From Phocaeicola plebeius (GTDB taxonomy: Bacteria > Bacteroidota > Bacteroidia > Bacteroidales > Bacteroidaceae), in the NCBI GenBank assembly GCA_004558305.1, contig SFDG01000052.1, forward strand, positions 1 through 17,363: a stretch of DNA of 17,363 nucleotides, in the 5' to 3' direction. This document shows, piece by piece, positions 6,864-14,395 of this stretch (within the stretch, counting starts at the first letter, position 1; each line of letters begins with the position of its first letter). The notes below the pieces were generated by a model. That model searched no databases. It saw only the letters and a program-made list of their open reading frames with translations, and was not told the DNA's origin. The translations under genes were made by a program, and so were the position numbers.

Positions 6864-8633
6864 ATGAAACGATTAATGGTATTTTTAGCGGGGCTGGCTT
6901 GTCTGACGGCTTGCTCCGACGACAGTTGGCAGGAGGCGGAAACGGACTCCGGTCTTATTGACCTGACCGAGAAGGGGACGGTGGTTCCGGGCGTGTTGCG
7001 GGTCAAGCTGGAGAGCGAGCCTGCTGCCGATATTTGTGTGGCCAGCAGTGACGGGTCGACGGTACTGACCGGCATCCGGACACTGGATGTGGCGGGCACC
7101 ACCTTGCGGATTACGCGCATGGAACGGGTGTTCCCCGATGCTGGCAAGTACGAAGAACGAACCCGCCGGGAGGGCCTGCACCTGTGGTACAACGTATGGT
7201 ATGAACAGGCCGAAACGGCATCGAACGTGGCCCGCCAGGTGGCGGTCCTCGATGGGATTGCCGCCGCAGAGCCCGTCTATGCCGTGCAGACTCGTGCGCT
7301 GCAAAGCACTGAAGAGCAGTGGGCCGCCGTCGCTCCCCGTGCAGGGGCGTGGCTGTTCGACGACCCCGAGGTCGATAAGCAATGGTACTTGCGGAACCCC
7401 GGAACGGCCACCTGGGCGATGGAAGGGGCCGATGTAGGACTGACCGACGAAGTGTGGCGGCAATACAACGGCGACCCCAGCATCGTGGTGGCCGTGGTGG
7501 ATGGCGGCATCGAGGTGACTCATCCTGATCTGGCCGACAACATCTGGACCGACGAGAACGGGAGCCATGGATGGAACTTCATCACGAACTCGTCGCAGCT
7601 GACTGCCTATTCGCATGCCACGCACGTGGCAGGCCTGATAGCCGCCGTCAATAACAACGGCAAGGGCATCAGCAGCATAGCCGGAGGCGACGGTACCCCT
7701 GGCAGCGGCGTGAGGCTGATGAGCTGTCAGATCATGAATGGTTTCAGTTCGAGAGCGAACTATGCGGCTGCCATCAAGTACGGGGCCGACCATGGGGCCG
7801 TCATCTGCCAGAATTCCTGGGGATATGAAAACGAGCAGGAAACGGCACAGACGGAAAAGGATGCCATCGACTACTTCATCAAGTATGCCGGCTGTGACGA
7901 GAACGGCGACCAGCTGCCGGGCAGTCCCATGAAGGGGGGCATCGTGCTCTTTGCCACCAACAATCACAACAGCGAGTCCGAACAGGATGCGGCTCCGGCT
8001 GACTACGAGCCGGTGGTGGCCGTGGCGGCATTGAATCCCGACTTCACGAAAGCCAGTTACTCGGACTATGGCAGCTATATCGACATCTCCGCACCGGGCG
8101 GTCATTTTACGATAAACGGGGGCAAAATCTGGAGCACCTATACGAACGGCAGCTACGATTACCTGTCCGGAGCGTCCATGGCCTGTCCGCTGGTCAGTGC
8201 GGCCTGTGCCCTGATTATCCAGAAATACGGGGTCGGACAGCCGGGCTTCACCCCCGAACGGCTGAAGGACATCCTGTTCGGCAGTGCTACGGACATCGAT
8301 GCCTATAATCCCAACTATATCGGCAAACTGGGAGCCGGAGCGGTCAATATCGGGAAGGCACTGCAGCAGGAATCCGCCACGGCCCCTGTGTTCCAGCTGG
8401 CCGAAAACCGGCTGACCACCGACTACCTGCGGCTGAAGGTCAATTCTATCCTTGCGGGCGAAGGGGAACTGCGCCTCTACAGCTCGACCGGACAGCAGGT
8501 CTACCGGCAGGCGGTCAGTGTCAAGCCTTATGAGTGGTTCTCCCTCGATGTGTCCCGACTGTCGGCGGGCTATTATACGGTACAGTACGCCTGCAACGGG
8601 ACGACTGTCAAAGAAAACTTTATAAAATACTGA
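6864..8633 (+). CDS. Subtilisin-like (S8) serine protease, lipoprotein with T9SS-like C-terminal tail
   Basis: This is a 589-residue predicted surface or periplasmic protease. It starts with a lipoprotein signal, MKRLMVFLAGLACLTAC, with the lipid-attachment Cys at residue 17. A propeptide-like region spans about 35-145. The S8 domain follows, with the likely triad D213 (VVAVVDGG), H251 (HATHVAG) and S438 (SGASMACP). The last 85 or so residues form a beta-rich module (LRLYSSTGQQVYRQ, LSAGYYTVQY, ENFIKY) resembling the type IX secretion C-terminal sorting domain. I chose the ATG at 6864 because it gives the lipobox; an in-frame start at 6792 would add 24 poor residues overlapping DUF3109. The PorV/PorQ-like gene starts four bases after the stop. 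A lipobox together with a T9SS-like tail is unusual. The substrate is unknown. Confidence 0.88.
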   Translation: MKRLMVFLAGLACLTACSDDSWQEAETDSGLIDLTEKGTVVPGVLRVKLESEPAADICVASSDGSTVLTGIRTLDVAGTTLRITRMERVFPDAGKYEERTRREGLHLWYNVWYEQAETASNVARQVAVLDGIAAAEPVYAVQTRALQSTEEQWAAVAPRAGAWLFDDPEVDKQWYLRNPGTATWAMEGADVGLTDEVWRQYNGDPSIVVAVVDGGIEVTHPDLADNIWTDENGSHGWNFITNSSQLTAYSHATHVAGLIAAVNNNGKGISSIAGGDGTPGSGVRLMSCQIMNGFSSRANYAAAIKYGADHGAVICQNSWGYENEQETAQTEKDAIDYFIKYAGCDENGDQLPGSPMKGGIVLFATNNHNSESEQDAAPADYEPVVAVAALNPDFTKASYSDYGSYIDISAPGGHFTINGGKIWSTYTNGSYDYLSGASMACPLVSAACALIIQKYGVGQPGFTPERLKDILFGSATDIDAYNPNYIGKLGAGAVNIGKALQQESATAPVFQLAENRLTTDYLRLKVNSILAGEGELRLYSSTGQQVYRQAVSVKPYEWFSLDVSRLSAGYYTVQYACNGTTVKENFIKY

Positions 8634-8637
8634 CGAT

Positions 8638-9621
8638 ATGAAAAGACTGTTTTTCACCCTTTTCCTGACTGGGAGCCTGATGGGGAAAGCCGGTGCGCAG
8701 GAGGCACCGGCAGTAGTAGAGCCTCTTCAGACGGGAGCGGCTCAGTTCCTGACGCTTCCCACCGATGCCCGCTCGGCAGCGATGGGCGGTACGGGGGTGG
8801 CGCTGTCCGGCAGTGTCCAGGCAGTGTTCCACAATGCAGCTACCGTTTTCGGTGCCGACCGGGAGGCAGGCATCTCCTATACCTATGCTCCCTGGATGCG
8901 AGACTTCACGTCGGGCTACCAGTGGCATACGGCGGGCGGCTATTACCGGCTCAACTCCCGTCATGCCGTCGTGGGCGGCTTCCGCTACTTGGGTTGCCCG
9001 TCGCTGACCGACAACCGGAAGCAGAAAGTCAAGCCACGCGACTGGTCGGTAGAGGCCGGCTATGCGTATCAGATTCTGGAGGGATTCTCCGTGTCGGCTA
9101 CGGCCCGTTATGTCTACTCGTCCCTGGGCGAGCTGAACGGCAGCAACGGAGCCAGTACCGCTGCCTTCGACCTGGGCCTCTTCTACCATCATGATTTCCC
9201 GGGCGAGATAGATACCGGCGGATGGTCGGTAGGCATACAGGCAGCTAATTTCGGTCCGCAGCTCAGCTACAAGTCGGGCAAGGAGTCCCTGCCTGCCCTG
9301 GTGAAGGCCGGTGGGGCTGTCGAATGCCCCTTCCGGCTGATTCACCGCATCTCGCTGACGGCCGATGTGTCCTGTCGGGTCCAGCCGTCCGATGTGCGGG
9401 CGGTCAGTGTGTCCGCCGGCGCCGAGTATTCCTGCCTGGATGTGCTCTTCCTGCGGGGTGGCTATCATTACGGCGATGACCAGAAGGCCGACAATAGTTA
9501 TGCCACTTTAGGGGCCGGCCTGTCCGTCTATGGCGCACAGCTGGATTTCAGCTGGCTGCTGGCCGGTAAGGACTGTGCCTTCCGCAACACGTGGTGGCTG
9601 TCGGCAGGCTACAGTTTCTGA
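8638..9621 (+). CDS. PorV/PorQ-like outer-membrane beta-barrel protein
   Basis: This encodes a 327-residue protein with a Sec signal peptide (MKRLFFTLFLTGSLMGKAGA, cleavage probably near residue 21). It is followed by the sequence LPTDARSAAMGGTGVALSG, which is typical of the PorV/PorQ (UPF0164, FadL-like barrel) family. Alternating polar and aromatic strands fill the rest, and the protein ends in a terminal Phe (LSAGYSF), as barrel proteins often do. PorV and PorQ are outer-membrane parts of the type IX secretion system, where PorV shuttles substrates. The gene sits four bases after a protease with a T9SS-like tail, so the two probably work together. I see no other T9SS gene nearby. Which family member it is (PorV, PorQ or a stand-alone relative) cannot be settled here. 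Confidence 0.8.
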   Translation: MKRLFFTLFLTGSLMGKAGAQEAPAVVEPLQTGAAQFLTLPTDARSAAMGGTGVALSGSVQAVFHNAATVFGADREAGISYTYAPWMRDFTSGYQWHTAGGYYRLNSRHAVVGGFRYLGCPSLTDNRKQKVKPRDWSVEAGYAYQILEGFSVSATARYVYSSLGELNGSNGASTAAFDLGLFYHHDFPGEIDTGGWSVGIQAANFGPQLSYKSGKESLPALVKAGGAVECPFRLIHRISLTADVSCRVQPSDVRAVSVSAGAEYSCLDVLFLRGGYHYGDDQKADNSYATLGAGLSVYGAQLDFSWLLAGKDCAFRNTWWLSAGYSF

Positions 9622-9634
9622 CCGGCTCCTCTCC

Positions 9635-11716
9635 TTATTTCAACAGAAAAACGACAGAAGCGCAGGCTCCCATCTTCAGTTGGGTACCTGTGTCTTCTGT
9701 TTTTTGCTGTACGTTGCCCTGCACGGCCACGGCTTTCTCCACAGCATCGGTCAGCGGAAGGGTGATTTCGGTCGTCCCGAAATGGTGGATGACCAGGCAG
9801 CGTTGCGACGGGGTGGTGCGGTACCAGGCGGCAATGCTGTTGTAGTCGGCATTCCGGTCGTTGTAGACAGGGTGTGCCTCCAGGGTCCCCTGTGCCAGTG
9901 CCGGATAGGTCTGGCGCAGACAGGCAAAGGTGAGGTAGGTCTGGAGCAGCGATGCTTCGTCGGCCTGCTGGCGGGCCACATCGGGCACCGTGCGGGCCAC
10001 ATTGGCATCTATCTTGTCGGTGTAGGCCGTGGTGCGGTCGTCTCCCCAGAGCATCGGTCCCCGGACGTATTCGTCGCCTTTCTCCTTGGTGCCGTACAGG
10101 CCCAGTTCTTCTCCGTAATATAAATAAGGTGAACCGTCAGCCGTCAGGAGCACGGCAGCCGCCAGTTTTTCTTTGGCGCTCGAGCGGTTGAGCTTCGAGG
10201 CAGTCCGGTCTTCATCGTGGTTGCTGAGCTTGGTGGCCACCGTATAGTCCGTGCGGTAGGCGGCATATTGCTGCCGATAGCCCAGCAGGTCTTTGGCCAA
10301 GTAGCGGCCTGTCTGTTGCTGGAGCGCCCACTCCAGCCGGTACCAGAAGGAGAACTCGAACAGGGCGGGCAGGCCGGCATAGTAAGGAGCCACCTGTTGA
10401 GCTTCCGACAAGACTTCGCCCACCATGTAGAACGGCTCCGGGTGGCCTTGCTGGCGGTAATAGCGGTCCATGTCTTCGTAGAACAGCTGCAGGAAGCGGG
10501 GGTTCTCGTCGCTGCGCTCGTTGTGGTAGATGTGTTTCACGGCATCCAGACGCAGGCCGTCCACTCCCTTGTCTATCCATCCGCGGGCCGCTTCGGCCAG
10601 GGCCTGGTAGGCAGGCGACGAGGCAGCCGTGCCGACCGGCCCGTAGTTGAGGTCGGCAAACCAAGAAGTGCCGAAGTGGGAATGATAGTAGAGCGACTGC
10701 ATGAAATCGAACCGGATGTCGGCGGCGGTCTGCGTGTCGAGGGCGAAGGCCTTGTCCAGCGTACAGGTGCTGCCGGTCGCTGCTCCCCATTTGTAGTTCT
10801 TTCCCCAGTTGTCTCCGTTCGTGGTCCGGACGAGGAATCCCCAGTCGGAAGCGAAGTTAAGGGTCAGTTCGTAGCGACCTTCTCCCTTGTTGTAGAAGCG
10901 CTTGCACTGGTTGTTGCCGAACCACAGGTAGCGGTCGTCCGTTCCTGCTGTCGTATTCTCCGCTTCGGCCGTTTCGGCCTTGCTGACGGTGAGGGTGGGA
11001 TGCGCTGCATCGCTCCAGTCGAGGACAAAGCGGAAGATGCCCTTGACGGTTTTGTCCTCCCCGTCGTCGGCGGCAAACCATTGGGCGGCGTTGTAAGCGC
11101 TGGCCCCTTCGGTGTCCATCATCGGCAGACGGCCGGCAGCGATATCCGTGGCCGGATCTGTAGAGAAGAGGAAATAGTCGCGGTAGGGACTGTCGGCAGC
11201 CGACAGGGCCTGCCGGAACCACGGATGGTCTTTCCCCGTGTGGTTCATGACATAGTCCAGGTAGATACGGATGTCTTTCTTGTGGGCCTCCTCCACCAGC
11301 CGCTGGAAGTCGGCCATGGTGCCAAAGGCCGGATTCACGGCCGTATAGTCCGTCACGTCGTAACCGTGGTACGACATGGCCGGATGGATGGGCGACAGCC
11401 ACAAGGCACTGATGCCCAACGACTGGAGATAATCCAGCTTGTCGATAATGCCCTGAAAGTCGCCGATGCCGTCGCCGTTGCTGTCGGCAAACGAATAGAC
11501 CAGCAGCTGGTAGGTAATGTCCGCCCGCTTCGTCCCGTCCCAGGTATCGGGCGAGGCAGTCAGGTCGGTCCATTTCACTTCCGGTTCGGGTTCAGGAACA
11601 GGTTTCTCCTCCGGTGTCACCGGAACTTCTGGTTCGGGCGTGTTGTCCGAACACGATGCGGTTGAGAGGGCTACACTCAGACAGCCCGCCGTCAACCAGT
11701 AAGATAATCGTTTCAT
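9635..11716 (-). CDS. susG: SusG-like alpha-amylase lipoprotein (GH13)
   Basis: This encodes a 693-residue surface lipoprotein that should hydrolyse starch at the cell surface. The signal MKRLSYWLTAGCLSVALSTASC places the lipid Cys at residue 22, followed by a Pro/Glu-rich linker (28-47). The GH13 barrel shows a calcium-site motif (DSNGDGIGD, 78-86), DYVMNHT, nucleophile D391 (GLRLDAVKH), acid/base E434 (MVGEVLSE) and D501 (LSNHDEDR). From memory, B. thetaiotaomicron SusG has 692 residues and a triad at D388, E431 and D498, so the offset is a constant three. Residues of about 213-336 match the place where SusG carries its inserted starch-binding module (CBM58). I chose the start at 11716 for its signal peptide. 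The gene is convergent with the porV-like gene, 13 bases apart. No susC, susD, susE or susF lies beside it. Confidence 0.9.
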   Translation of the reverse strand: MKRLSYWLTAGCLSVALSTASCSDNTPEPEVPVTPEEKPVPEPEPEVKWTDLTASPDTWDGTKRADITYQLLVYSFADSNGDGIGDFQGIIDKLDYLQSLGISALWLSPIHPAMSYHGYDVTDYTAVNPAFGTMADFQRLVEEAHKKDIRIYLDYVMNHTGKDHPWFRQALSAADSPYRDYFLFSTDPATDIAAGRLPMMDTEGASAYNAAQWFAADDGEDKTVKGIFRFVLDWSDAAHPTLTVSKAETAEAENTTAGTDDRYLWFGNNQCKRFYNKGEGRYELTLNFASDWGFLVRTTNGDNWGKNYKWGAATGSTCTLDKAFALDTQTAADIRFDFMQSLYYHSHFGTSWFADLNYGPVGTAASSPAYQALAEAARGWIDKGVDGLRLDAVKHIYHNERSDENPRFLQLFYEDMDRYYRQQGHPEPFYMVGEVLSEAQQVAPYYAGLPALFEFSFWYRLEWALQQQTGRYLAKDLLGYRQQYAAYRTDYTVATKLSNHDEDRTASKLNRSSAKEKLAAAVLLTADGSPYLYYGEELGLYGTKEKGDEYVRGPMLWGDDRTTAYTDKIDANVARTVPDVARQQADEASLLQTYLTFACLRQTYPALAQGTLEAHPVYNDRNADYNSIAAWYRTTPSQRCLVIHHFGTTEITLPLTDAVEKAVAVQGNVQQKTEDTGTQLKMGACASVVFLLK

Positions 11717-11831
11717 AGGTTGATATACTGTTATGGTTGATATGTCCGTGCGGTTGTTCAAGTGGGTGGGCCGGGTATGCTTCAACGGTTGGCTTCCTGA
11801 TGGTTCCGGCCATGCAGGAGCTTCCGTCGCT

Positions 11832-12170
11832 CTATTTCGTCTGGGAGTAGCCTTCCGCTTTCAGCAGGTCGATGACCCGCTGCTTCAGTTCTCCTTGGAT
11901 CAGGATTTCGCCGTCTTTGGCGGCACCTCCCACGCCGCATTTCGATTTCAGCAGCCGGGCCAGTTCCTTCAGGTCGTCTTCCGTACCCGTGAAACCGGCC
12001 ACCACGGTCACTGTCTTGCCTCCCCTTCCTTTCTTTTCGATGCTTACCCGCAGCCGTTGCTGCCGTTTGTCGGGGGTAGGAGGCTCGGGAGCGGCTTCCG
12101 TTTCGTAACAGAAGTCAGGATTCGTCGAATACACGATGTTGAGGCGGTCTTTCCAGTCGTTCTTTTTCAT
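11832..12170 (-). CDS. yciH: SUI1/YciH-family translation factor
   Basis: This encodes a 112-residue protein with an N-terminal tail (MKKNDWKDRLNIVYSTNP) and a SUI1/eIF1-like domain at about residues 37-112. The core contains GGKTVTVVAGF, LKSKCGVGGAAKDGEILIQG and a final GYSQTK. Bacterial YciH resembles eukaryotic eIF1 and is thought to affect the fidelity of translation initiation. I chose the ATG at 12170 because the longer frame to 12215 would start upstream of the -7 box at 12193-12200. It is divergent from rex, with a 112-base spacer holding both promoters. The amylase gene lies 115 bases downstream on the same strand with no visible promoter of its own, so read-through is possible. Confidence 0.9.
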   Translation of the reverse strand: MKKNDWKDRLNIVYSTNPDFCYETEAAPEPPTPDKRQQRLRVSIEKKGRGGKTVTVVAGFTGTEDDLKELARLLKSKCGVGGAAKDGEILIQGELKQRVIDLLKAEGYSQTK

Positions 12171-12192
12171 GTGAATTAATTTTAATGCCTGC

Positions 12193-12200
12193 CAAAGATA
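12193..12200 (-). promoter_or_regulatory. -7 promoter element for yciH
   Basis: On the minus strand this reads TATCTTTG, matching TAnnTTTG, 22 bases before the ATG at 12170. No clear -33 TTTG is visible at the expected distance. The short leader agrees with the chosen start. Confidence 0.55.
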
Positions 12201-12243
12201 CATACTTTTTGTCATTTCCTATGAAAGTGTTCCGGAGAATTCG

Positions 12244-12259
12244 CTACTTTTGCAAGTAG
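12244..12259 (+). promoter_or_regulatory. -7 promoter element for rex overlapped by an inverted repeat
   Basis: TACTTTTG (12245-12252) matches TAnnTTTG and lies 30 bases before the rex ATG. It is embedded in the perfect inverted repeat CTACTT-TTGC-AAGTAG (12244-12259). A site covering the -7 box would suit an operator, perhaps for autoregulation, but it does not look like the TTGTGA-type Rex operators described in other bacteria. Confidence 0.5.
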
Positions 12260-12282
12260 AGACTCCAAAGCAAGCAGACCCG

Positions 12283-12924
12283 ATGACAGAAAACCATGAA
12301 AAGCAGACCGACCGGATTCCGGAACCGACCTTGAGGCGGTTGCCGTGGTACTTGTCCTGTGCCCAGCTGATGAAGGCACAGGGGGAGCTGTATGTCTCGT
12401 CCACGCAGATGTCGCGGCAGACGAATATCGATGCGTCGCAGATTGCCAAGGACCTGTCGTATGTCAGCATTGCCGGGCGTACCCGGGTGGGCTACGAGGT
12501 CGACCGCCTGTTGCAGGTGCTGGAGGATTTTCTGGGTTTTGCAGCCCTCCACCGTGCCTTCCTTTTCGGGGTCGGCAGCCTGGGAGGGGCTTTGCTGCGC
12601 GACTCCGGTCTGCAGCAGTTCGGCCTGAAGATTGTCGGGGCGTTCGATGTGAACCCGCGCCTGGTGGGGACGTGCATCAACGATATCCCCATTTACCACT
12701 CCGATGAGTTCGAGCGGCAGATGCAACTCGATCCGGTGCCCATCGGGGTACTGACAGTCCCTATCCGCCTGTCGCAGTCGGTTGCCGACCTCCTCGTGGC
12801 CGAAGGCATCAAGGCCATCTGGAACTTCACGCCCATCCGCATCCGGGTGCCCGAACACATCGTGGTGCAGAACACCTCGCTGTATGCCCATCTGGCCGTG
12901 ATGTTCAACCGCTTGAAAGAATGA
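12283..12924 (+). CDS. rex: Redox-sensing transcriptional repressor Rex
   Basis: This encodes a 213-residue Rex, which senses the NADH/NAD+ ratio and represses fermentation and respiration genes. The winged-helix DNA-binding domain covers about residues 12-85 (VSSTQMSRQTNIDASQIAKDLSY includes the recognition region). The Rossmann domain follows, with its nucleotide-binding glycines in FGVGSLGGALL (95-105) and D122 in AFDVNP. The C-terminal swap helix is NTSLYAHLAVMFNRL. I chose the ATG at 12283; an in-frame TTG at 12250 lies inside the -7 promoter box and so cannot be the start. The gene leads an apparent operon with the FAA-hydrolase-family gene and ispF. Confidence 0.94.
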   Translation: MTENHEKQTDRIPEPTLRRLPWYLSCAQLMKAQGELYVSSTQMSRQTNIDASQIAKDLSYVSIAGRTRVGYEVDRLLQVLEDFLGFAALHRAFLFGVGSLGGALLRDSGLQQFGLKIVGAFDVNPRLVGTCINDIPIYHSDEFERQMQLDPVPIGVLTVPIRLSQSVADLLVAEGIKAIWNFTPIRIRVPEHIVVQNTSLYAHLAVMFNRLKE

Positions 12925-12944
12925 CTTTATAACTACTGAATGAT

Positions 12945-13562
12945 ATGAAGATAATAGCCATCGGCATGAACTACCCGTTGCATTGCCAAGAACTACATGC
13001 CGGAGAGGCGTTGCCCGAAGAACCGGTGATATTCATGAAGCCCGACTCGGCCCTGCTGAAGGACGGGAAGCCTTTTTTTATACCTGATTTCTGCGAGCAG
13101 GTGGACTACGAGACCGAGCTGGTGGTCCGCATCAACCGCCTGGGCAAGCACATCGCCGAGCGGTTTGCGCATCGCTACTACGATGCCGTGACGGTGGGCA
13201 TCGACTTTACCGCTCGCGACCTGCAGCGGAAGTTCCGTGCGGCCGGCCGGCCTTGGGAGCTGTGTAAGGGCTTCGACAATTCGGCTGCCATCGGCGACTG
13301 GGTGCCGGTGGACCGCTTTGCGGATATTCAGGACATCCGTTTCCACCTGGACATCGACGGACAGATGGTCCAGCAGGGGCATACCCGCGACATGCTGTTC
13401 CGGGTGGATCAGATAGTGGCCTATGTCAGCCGCTTTTGTACGCTGAAAATGGGCGACATGATTTACACGGGTACACCGGTGGGAGTGGGGCCGGTACGCA
13501 TCGGCAACCACCTGGAGGGGTACCTGGAACAGGAGAAAGTACTTGATTTCCATATACGATGA
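12945..13562 (+). CDS. Fumarylacetoacetate hydrolase family protein
   Basis: This encodes a 205-residue protein consisting of just the catalytic FAH-fold domain. The expected metal ligands are E56 and E58 in DYETELVV and D87 in GIDFTARDLQ. K108 lies in KGFDNSAAIGDW, and the signature GTPVGVGPV is near the end. The family acts on acylpyruvates, oxaloacetate and related 2-oxo acids, so a housekeeping acylpyruvase or oxaloacetate tautomerase/decarboxylase role is likely, but the substrate is not determined. It starts 20 bases after rex, and its TGA overlaps the ispF ATG by four bases (ATGA), which points to translational coupling. No signal peptide is present. Confidence 0.9.
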   Translation: MKIIAIGMNYPLHCQELHAGEALPEEPVIFMKPDSALLKDGKPFFIPDFCEQVDYETELVVRINRLGKHIAERFAHRYYDAVTVGIDFTARDLQRKFRAAGRPWELCKGFDNSAAIGDWVPVDRFADIQDIRFHLDIDGQMVQQGHTRDMLFRVDQIVAYVSRFCTLKMGDMIYTGTPVGVGPVRIGNHLEGYLEQEKVLDFHIR

Positions 13563-14047
13563 AGATAAGAGTAGGTTTCGGTTATGACGTTCACCGCCTC
13601 GTGGAAGGCCGTGAGCTGTGGCTGGGCGGCATCCGTCTGGACCATGAGAAAGGATTGTTGGGGCATTCGGATGCTGATGTGTTGATTCATGCCATCTGCG
13701 ATGCCTTGCTGGGGGCTGCCAATATGCGCGACATCGGCTATCATTTTCCCGATACGGCCGGGGAGTTCAAGAACATCGACAGCAAGATTCTGCTGCAGCG
13801 CACTGTTGCCTTGATAGCCGCCAAGGGCTATCGGGTGGGGAACATCGATGCCACGGTCTGTGCCGAGCGTCCCAAGCTGAAGGCCCGCATCCCGGAGATG
13901 CAGGAGGTGCTGGCCGGCGTGATGGGTATCGATGCCGACGAGGTGTCCATCAAGGCTACCACCACGGAGAAACTGGGCTTTACCGGACGGGAGGAAGGCA
14001 TGTCTGCCTATGCCACCGTGTTGATCGAAAAAGGAGAATCGTGTTGA
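13559..14047 (+). CDS. ispF: 2-C-methyl-D-erythritol 2,4-cyclodiphosphate synthase
   Basis: IspF forms MEcPP from CDP-ME 2-phosphate in the MEP isoprenoid pathway. It is a trimeric zinc enzyme. The 162-residue protein has metal ligands D10, H12 (GYDVH) and H44, the HSDAD motif (36-40) and the ATTTEKLGFTGREEG segment near the end. It overlaps the preceding gene by four bases. Its 3' end is unusual. The last codons (VLIEKGE then SC and stop) lie in a 22-23 base unit that is repeated twice more downstream, and the third copy reads VLIEKGE-stop in the same frame. The ancestral protein was therefore probably 160 residues, and the present SC tail comes from a tandem duplication. Enzyme function should not be affected. 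Confidence 0.96.
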   Translation: MKIRVGFGYDVHRLVEGRELWLGGIRLDHEKGLLGHSDADVLIHAICDALLGAANMRDIGYHFPDTAGEFKNIDSKILLQRTVALIAAKGYRVGNIDATVCAERPKLKARIPEMQEVLAGVMGIDADEVSIKATTTEKLGFTGREEGMSAYATVLIEKGESC

Positions 14048-14084
14048 TTAATAAATGGAATCGTGTTGATTGAAAAGGGGGAAT
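14017..14084 (+). repeat. Three tandem 22-23 base repeats at the ispF 3' end
   Basis: Units lie at 14017-14039, 14040-14061 and 14062-14084. Each begins CGTGTTGAT and ends GAAT, with differences in the middle. The first encodes the ispF C-terminus, the second contains the present stop, and the third forms the left arm of the terminator. Confidence 0.85.
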
Positions 14085-14100
14085 AAGGCCCCCTTTTCTT
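14073..14100 (+). terminator. Rho-independent terminator after ispF
   Basis: AAAAGGGGG (14073-14081) pairs with CCCCCTTTT (14089-14097) around a seven-base loop, and TTTTCTT follows. It ends the rex-FAH-ispF transcript. Its left arm belongs to the third repeat unit. Confidence 0.88.
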
Positions 14101-14127
14101 TGTCATGCTGAGCGCAGCGAAACATCT
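14101..14127. repeat. REP-like dispersed repeat element
   Basis: The stretch starts TGTCATGCTGAGCGCAGCG and ends AACATCT. It resembles the short repeat of the form TGTCATnCTGAGCGnAGCGAA found scattered between genes in many Bacteroidota and other bacteria. A hairpin is possible (GCTG 14107-14110 with CAGC 14115-14118). It sits directly after the ispF terminator. The family assignment is from memory. Confidence 0.6.
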
Positions 14128-14211
14128 GTATACATCCACTTCCGTTTATTCTGACCGACTTTCCCTTTCATTCTTTTTATTCCTTATACCTTTCCCGAAA
14201 AGGAACTTGTT

Positions 14212-14255
14212 CCTATCGCCAGAAGAACCCGTCCCTATCGCCAGAAGAACCCGTC
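14212..14255. repeat. Two exact 22-base tandem repeats
   Basis: Positions 14212-14233 and 14234-14255 are identical, each beginning CCTATCGCC and ending AACCCGTC. A decayed partial copy (GAACTTGTT) seems to precede them. They end just before the stop of the truncated ATPase gene. Confidence 0.85.
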
Positions 14256-14264
14256 CCTGTGGCT

Positions 14265-14375
14265 CTACAGCAGGTATGACTTGCCTGACCGTCGGATTCC
14301 GGTCACGACCTTGATCAGTCCGTTATGCCGGCTGGCAATGAGCCTTTTCAGATGTATATCGCGTCTGATTTCCAT
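14265..14375 (-). pseudogene. Truncated AAA-type ATPase (DUF4143-like), N-terminal fragment
   Basis: Only the first 36 codons of a P-loop ATPase remain: MEIRRDIHLKRLIASRHNGL, then IKVVTG, then the Walker A motif GIRRSGKS and YLL, followed by TAG. This is the usual beginning of the Bacteroidota ATP-binding proteins with a C-terminal DUF4143 domain, which are normally around 400 residues. Everything after the P-loop is missing, replaced by repeats and intergenic sequence. A complete promoter still lies upstream (14420-14451). The fragment cannot be functional as an ATPase. Confidence 0.7.
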
Positions 14376-14395
14376 ATAGTGTATAGAATATTTCC

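Noticed and set aside
6885..8657. Long open frame of 590 codons on the minus strand opposite the protease gene
   Set aside because: It is an antisense shadow of a GC-rich gene. Its translation is rich in His, Arg and Gly, has no family character, and covers a clear S8 protease.
10217..11665. Open frame of 482 codons on the plus strand opposite the amylase
   Set aside because: It is a shadow of the amylase codons. Its composition is odd, it shows no motifs, and the opposite strand carries a complete catalytic triad.
12250..12282. TTG start extending rex by 11 codons
   Set aside because: The TTG is part of the -7 box TACTTTTG, so it would not be in the transcript.
14017..14255. CRISPR array
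   Set aside because: The two sets of repeats abut without spacers and have only two or three units, so they are simple tandem duplications.
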